Positions 13,959-17,144 of a stretch of DNA of 17,144 bases are shown in pieces. Origin of the DNA: JBGSKV01 sp041740975 (GTDB lineage Bacteria > Bdellovibrionota_B > Oligoflexia > Oligoflexales > JALZUQ01). The notes beneath the pieces were generated by a model. The model was not told the origin of the DNA. It searched no databases and saw nothing but the letters and a program-made list of their open reading frames with translations. Location of the stretch: assembly GCA_041740975.1 (NCBI GenBank), contig JBGSKV010000106.1, forward strand, positions 1 to 17,144. Direction: 5' to 3'. Position numbers and translations under genes: made by a program. Within the stretch, counting starts at the first letter, position 1; every line of letters starts with the position of its first letter.

Positions 13959-15011
13959 ATGGAATTTGAAAGTCATCATTCCGAGAGTCCCCAGCCCACA
14001 GGCTTACGCTATCTTTTTATGACATGGACTGGCCGCATCATTGTCATCAATACCATTGTATATTTGGCCATGGGATTTAAAGGGGGTTGGTTTACACCCG
14101 ATACTGAACTTCTTTTAAGGTTCGGCGCTAAAGACTCGGTAAGTCTTGCGCAAGGTGACTATTGGCGATTTTTTACACCCGTTTTTGTTCACATTGGTTT
14201 GTTACATTATGTCGTCAATAATCTTGGGCTTTATTACATAGGCTTTCCTTTAGAGCGCTTGCTTGGGTGGAGATGGTTTCTAGCGGTCTATCTGATTGCT
14301 GGAGTCGTTGGAAATGTATCTAGCGCACTATTCAATGTCTCTATGAGCGCTGGCGCTTCGGGGGCGCTTTTTGGATTATTGGGCTGCGGATTTTATTTCG
14401 AACGCGTCATCGGACAAAGAATAGCAGAATCGACGGGAACGAAGCCACGAACCGGTGTTTATAGCAGTATGGTGATTGTAAATATTATGTTTGGCATTTT
14501 GGTGCCTGGCATCGATAACGCTGCTCATCTTGGTGGCCTCCTAGGAGGTATTTTGACAACCTACACCATGACTTTTATGCGCCCCAATCAGCTGCGAGAG
14601 TTCAACCCGGTGATTGCGAGGCGCATCATGATTGTCTCGGCAATTGTTTTGGCCGCCGCTATGGGTGTGGCGACGAGCCCTCGTTTTGTATTGTATCGTC
14701 TCGGTAGCCAGGCGGAGAAATCACTCAAAGCTTTCGACTCAGGTCGCAATCAACAACGTTATGGCTCAGAAGCCTACAGTTACTTTACGGAGGCACTGAA
14801 GATTGATCCCGATAATTTGGAGTTTCTATATCAGCGCGGCCGTTTATTGTTTCTGAGTGGCAAAACCAATGAAGCCTTAAATGAATTCCGACTGCCCGCG
14901 GGTAATGCCGAATATCATCAGAAACTGATCATACTTGCTCAACAGCTTCGTGATCGTGGCATGGTGACTTGGCAGTTGGAAAGATTGTTGACTCACACTC
15001 AGCCCGAATAA
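13959..15011 (+). CDS. Rhomboid intramembrane serine protease with TPR-like C-terminus
   Basis: This is an integral membrane protease of 350 residues. The rhomboid core (about 24-240) has the HxxxN motif at H83-N87 (HYVVN), the nucleophile Ser134 in SAGASGALFGLLG and His190 in DNAAHLGGLLGG, which form the Ser-His dyad. Hydrophobic helices match a six- or seven-span rhomboid, the last around 221-238. After the final span, residues 248-345 form helical repeats. EAYSYFTEALKIDPDNLEFLYQRGRLLFLSGKTNEALNEF is TPR-like and is probably exposed to the cytoplasm or periplasm. Rhomboids cut membrane proteins inside the bilayer; the substrate is unknown. AGAGGG lies about 10 nt before ATG 13959. The stop is 3 bp from the convergent 216-residue gene, with no visible terminator between. 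Confidence 0.9.
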   Translation: MEFESHHSESPQPTGLRYLFMTWTGRIIVINTIVYLAMGFKGGWFTPDTELLLRFGAKDSVSLAQGDYWRFFTPVFVHIGLLHYVVNNLGLYYIGFPLERLLGWRWFLAVYLIAGVVGNVSSALFNVSMSAGASGALFGLLGCGFYFERVIGQRIAESTGTKPRTGVYSSMVIVNIMFGILVPGIDNAAHLGGLLGGILTTYTMTFMRPNQLREFNPVIARRIMIVSAIVLAAAMGVATSPRFVLYRLGSQAEKSLKAFDSGRNQQRYGSEAYSYFTEALKIDPDNLEFLYQRGRLLFLSGKTNEALNEFRLPAGNAEYHQKLIILAQQLRDRGMVTWQLERLLTHTQPE

Positions 15012-15014
15012 ACA

Positions 15015-15665
15015 TTAACGAGCGCAATAAGCCCGCTTCTCATCCCAATCCACGCGGTAGAGTTTTTGCAATGTCGAGCGAAAGTCTCGCACGGTCGTTG
15101 GTTCTTTATATTCGCTGACGGCCTTGTACCAAAATGTTGCCGCGAGTTTATTGGCTTGGATGTAAAGTGGTTTGTCTGGGGATTCGATGATTTCACACTG
15201 ATCAAAAATCAGCTTCAAAAGCGGTACGATATGGGTTTTTCCACTTTGAAATCGCAATATCTCGGCACTAAATAATAGCTTGTCAATTTCGGCCTGCCAT
15301 TCCAGTTCAACTTTAGTCACCCCCAAACCTGCCTTGGCTCTATTGACTAAAAGGTGGAAGTGACTGATCTCTTCGACGAGCACACAGAAAGCATTGAGGT
15401 TTTCTTTGTTCAGGACAACGAGGGGATTCATCGCTGCGAGATTCTCAGTTATTTTTTCGTCCAAGCACGCGCCGATAAAAACTTCATCTTCGGTCTTATT
15501 TTCAATGACAAAAACGCCAGATTTTAAATTGCTTTTTGTTTCGTTTGTGGAATAAGCGATGTCGTTTTCGGAGACGATAAAATCTATAAATGGCGTCGAG
15601 ATTTCGAAGCCATAGTACTTGGCAATCATTTGCTCGCATTGGTGAATAATATCTTTTAAGGACAT
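15015..15665 (-). CDS. Conserved-looking uncharacterised helical protein (216 aa)
   Basis: I cannot assign a function. The 216-residue protein has no signal peptide or membrane span. Its most distinctive part is residues 95-131: VLVEEISHFHLLVNRA, then a few residues, then ELEWQAEIDKLLF. The dense Glu and His (E98, E99, H102, H104, E120, E122, E126) could bind metal or form a helical interaction surface. I can see only a partial resemblance to metal-binding ExxH patterns, and a single one at that. The start is ATG 15665 with GAGG 5 nt upstream. It follows the 207-residue gene by 16 bp and is probably cotranscribed with it, and it converges tail to tail with the rhomboid gene. Confidence 0.7.
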   Translation of the reverse strand: MSLKDIIHQCEQMIAKYYGFEISTPFIDFIVSENDIAYSTNETKSNLKSGVFVIENKTEDEVFIGACLDEKITENLAAMNPLVVLNKENLNAFCVLVEEISHFHLLVNRAKAGLGVTKVELEWQAEIDKLLFSAEILRFQSGKTHIVPLLKLIFDQCEIIESPDKPLYIQANKLAATFWYKAVSEYKEPTTVRDFRSTLQKLYRVDWDEKRAYCAR

Positions 15666-15681
15666 AGGGACCTCAATCTTA

Positions 15682-16305
15682 TTAAGAGGCCGACTTATTT
15701 TCGGTCTGAATCGGAGTGATTCCCGCTTCTACCAATATCTGATATAGTCGTCGCGAATGAGTCTTGTGCCAGCGCTCGTATACACCCAGAATATCCTTGT
15801 TTTGCCGTAGTCCCGGCACATCCGAAACACATGACAAAAGCTCAACGCAGACGTTGAAATTCTGCGACAAGTTCCTGTAGACGCCCGATTTCGCCGAGTC
15901 ACGATCGACCTCTTGCGCCAAACTGGAAACTTGATGGTAGGCGGTTCGCCCCATCGTCATGTAGTAGCCAATGTCGAATGTTTTGCGATTAAAATAGTCT
16001 TGAAAAAACCCAGACATATAAAGACTGGTGTCTCCGAGATGTTTGAAAATTTGATAACGTTTGCGAGGCGGAGCTTCGAGGGCGTGCTTCAATAAGATCG
16101 CCAATGGATAATCCATGATGTTGGCGGTGTTGTCCGTTCCGTCTTCGGTGATTTGTGGCGGAGTTATGTATTCGACGAGAAGATTGACAATGTAGAAAGA
16201 AAGTTCTTCGTCGAGATTGGTCTGCATCTGGCCTTGGGCCGTCAGCAGCTTCTCTCGGAAGTATTCTTGCGGCTTGATGAAGAGGTTTAAGCGATCGTCA
16301 CTCAT
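15682..16305 (-). CDS. Uncharacterised all-helical protein (207 aa)
   Basis: The function is unknown. From ATG 16305 the protein has 207 residues. GGAG lies 6 nt upstream, so the TTG at 16317 in front of it is not needed. It has no signal peptide or membrane helix. Segments that look conserved are FKHLGDTSLYMSGFFQDYF (87-105), DIGYYMTMGRTAYHQV (111-126) and YERWHKTHSRRLYQIL (176-191). The Tyr, Gly and Trp pattern suggests a packed helical domain with a functional core. It is the first gene of a two-gene minus-strand unit with the 216-residue protein, and the two may act together. A short dyad lies upstream. Confidence 0.7.
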   Translation of the reverse strand: MSDDRLNLFIKPQEYFREKLLTAQGQMQTNLDEELSFYIVNLLVEYITPPQITEDGTDNTANIMDYPLAILLKHALEAPPRKRYQIFKHLGDTSLYMSGFFQDYFNRKTFDIGYYMTMGRTAYHQVSSLAQEVDRDSAKSGVYRNLSQNFNVCVELLSCVSDVPGLRQNKDILGVYERWHKTHSRRLYQILVEAGITPIQTENKSAS

Positions 16306-16543
16306 GGAGTTCTCCAACGTGATTCACGGCCCTTATATCCAAAGTATCACGCTAACTGGCTAACCAGTCAAATGATGGGGCCTTACAGTTGATATCGGCT
16401 AAGCACTTTAAATTCTTTAGGTTTCTTGAGATTTTCGGGCGTTTCACAGGTTGATTTTACCAATGAATTTGGATGGTTATGCTAGCTAGTCCCATCATAA
16501 CAATTATTTGGAGTTAAACCACATATACGATAGTTTAGAGGCC
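16306..16543. promoter_or_regulatory. Divergent promoter region
   Basis: This is 238 bp between the 207-residue gene (minus) and the coiled-coil gene (plus). A perfect dyad ACTGG-CTAA-CCAGT lies at 16355-16368. A promoter-like pair, TTTTAC (16455-16460) and TATGCT (16478-16483) spaced by 17, faces the plus-strand gene. Both are weak by eye. Confidence 0.35.
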
Positions 16544-16903
16544 ATGGCTGATAAGACTACATCCGACAAAATCCCTGAACTAACCCTCGAGCAGATTGTC
16601 AAAATCGCGAACCGAGTGGGCCTAGAATTCGCCGACGCTAAGCATGAAGCTGAACGTTTAGAGCTTCTGCGCACCAGCGTACGCGCTCGTGTGGCCATTC
16701 GTATTGATGATGGGGAGCTCACGGAAGCGAAGCTTCGTCGGCTTACAGAAACGGACGTCGAATACACCGACTTTATCGAAAAACTATCGGACGCACGCGG
16801 TAAATCCGAACGCCTCCGCATCCGTTACGAGTCTTATAAAAATCTCTTTGAAGCGAAACGCAGCATGCTGAGTTATCAAAAGGCTGAGATGAAAATCCTA
16901 TAG
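16544..16903 (+). CDS. Small coiled-coil protein of unknown function
   Basis: I do not recognise this gene. From ATG 16544 it encodes 119 residues. It is almost entirely helical and highly charged, with heptad-like stretches around 19-46 and 70-115 (EYTDFIEKLSDARGKSERLRIRYES, then FEAKRSMLSYQKAEMKIL). It has no signal peptide, membrane span or Cys. AGAGG lies only 2 nt before this ATG. A TTG at 16508 would begin inside a better GGAG site, so the exact start is uncertain. The compact coiled-coil form and the AKRSMLSYQKAEM ending remind me of small phage or plasmid structural and recombination proteins, but that is an impression. Two strong hairpins end the gene. Confidence 0.6.
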   Translation: MADKTTSDKIPELTLEQIVKIANRVGLEFADAKHEAERLELLRTSVRARVAIRIDDGELTEAKLRRLTETDVEYTDFIEKLSDARGKSERLRIRYESYKNLFEAKRSMLSYQKAEMKIL

Positions 16904-16912
16904 ATTATTGAA

Positions 16913-16929
16913 CACTCGCTTCGCGAGTG
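16913..16929. other. Hairpin after coiled-coil gene
   Basis: CACTCGC and GCGAGTG form a perfect 7-bp stem with a TTC loop, 9 bp after the stop codon. No T run follows directly, so alone it is not a full terminator. It may stabilise the mRNA end ahead of the terminator at 16945. Confidence 0.6.
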
Positions 16930-16944
16930 AGGATTGTTTAAATT

Positions 16945-16980
16945 AAGCTCCGCCTATCACAGGCGGAGCTTTTGTTTTTT
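16945..16980 (+). terminator. Intrinsic terminator
   Basis: AAGCTCCGCCT and AGGCGGAGCTT form an 11-bp perfect stem around ATCAC, followed by a T-rich tail up to 16980. This is a strong factor-independent terminator for the coiled-coil gene. Confidence 0.92.
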
Positions 16981-16991
16981 GCGAAGAGTTG

Positions 16992-17144
16992 GGCAAAACT
17001 TCCCAGCACTGTCTCCAGAGGGTACGCTTGCCTGTATAACCACGGGGATTTTTATTTGTAACAGAGCTCCTGCCCAGGCTTCGCTGGTGTTCGCGCGTCC
17101 TGCGCTCACAACCCCCTCTGGAGACAGTGCTGGGAAGTTTTGCC
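16992..17144. repeat. Perfect 31-bp inverted repeat at window end
   Basis: The left arm (16992-17022) and right arm (17114-17144) are exact reverse complements over 31 bp, enclosing a 91-bp non-palindromic spacer. The right arm ends on the final base of the window, so the repeat could extend further. Inside, CCAG-GCTTCG-CTGG (17074-17087) is a small extra hairpin. No gene was supported here. It could be a short palindromic or MITE-like element, part of a larger IS, or an assembly-end artefact. Confidence 0.8.

Noticed and set aside
16992..17144. Open frame on the minus strand through the inverted-repeat spacer
   Set aside because: It runs into the terminator without a start or ribosome-binding site, so it is probably chance in a GC-rich stretch.

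Overview
The window looks like chromosomal DNA of a Gram-negative bacterium of moderate GC content. A predatory or delta-type lineage such as Bdellovibrionota is plausible. That placement is an inference from the gene mix: a Fis-type regulator, secreted beta-helix and Ig-like lipoproteins, an NHL-repeat protein, a rhomboid fused to a TPR-like tail, and frequent GTG starts. No rRNA, tRNA or CRISPR array was seen.

Left edge (1-2130): an IS3-family insertion sequence lies on the minus strand and reaches the first base of the window. It has imperfect terminal inverted repeats, orfA, orfB and an A8 frameshift site. It has cut into an NHL-repeat protein gene whose frame stays open right up to the element. 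A small RBBP9-type serine hydrolase gene (2141-2686, minus) converges on the NHL gene. A bidirectional-looking terminator separates the hydrolase from a Fis-type regulator (2818-3156, minus).

Centre (3157-7540): a 368-bp divergent region with several ACACT/AGTGT half-sites separates fis from grpE. No dnaK, dnaJ or hrcA is present. Two exported-protein genes follow: a signal-peptide protein with a right-handed beta-helix, and a lipoprotein with six Cys-paired Ig-like repeats and a Cys-rich C-terminus.

Right centre (7541-15011, all plus): a 412-bp gap with dyads leads to a complete Lon protease, then a previously uncalled 59-residue membrane peptide. After 93 bp comes a tightly packed run: peptide deformylase, ribulose-phosphate 3-epimerase (overlapping by 14 nt), histidine ammonia-lyase, a small exported protein, and a rhomboid protease with a TPR-like C-terminus. 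Lon, GrpE, deformylase and rhomboid all concern protein maturation or quality control, but they are not evidently one operon.

Right edge (15012-17144): two uncharacterised helical proteins form a minus-strand pair that converges on the rhomboid gene. A short coiled-coil protein gene diverges from them and ends at a strong intrinsic terminator. The window closes with a perfect 31-bp inverted repeat around a 91-bp spacer, its right arm ending on the last base. Both edges therefore fall in repeat-like sequence, which is typical of assembly breaks. I did not find a clearly novel defence or mobile system. The most open items are the terminal inverted-repeat element, the paired unknown proteins, the small membrane peptide after lon, and the exported protein between hutH and the rhomboid gene.
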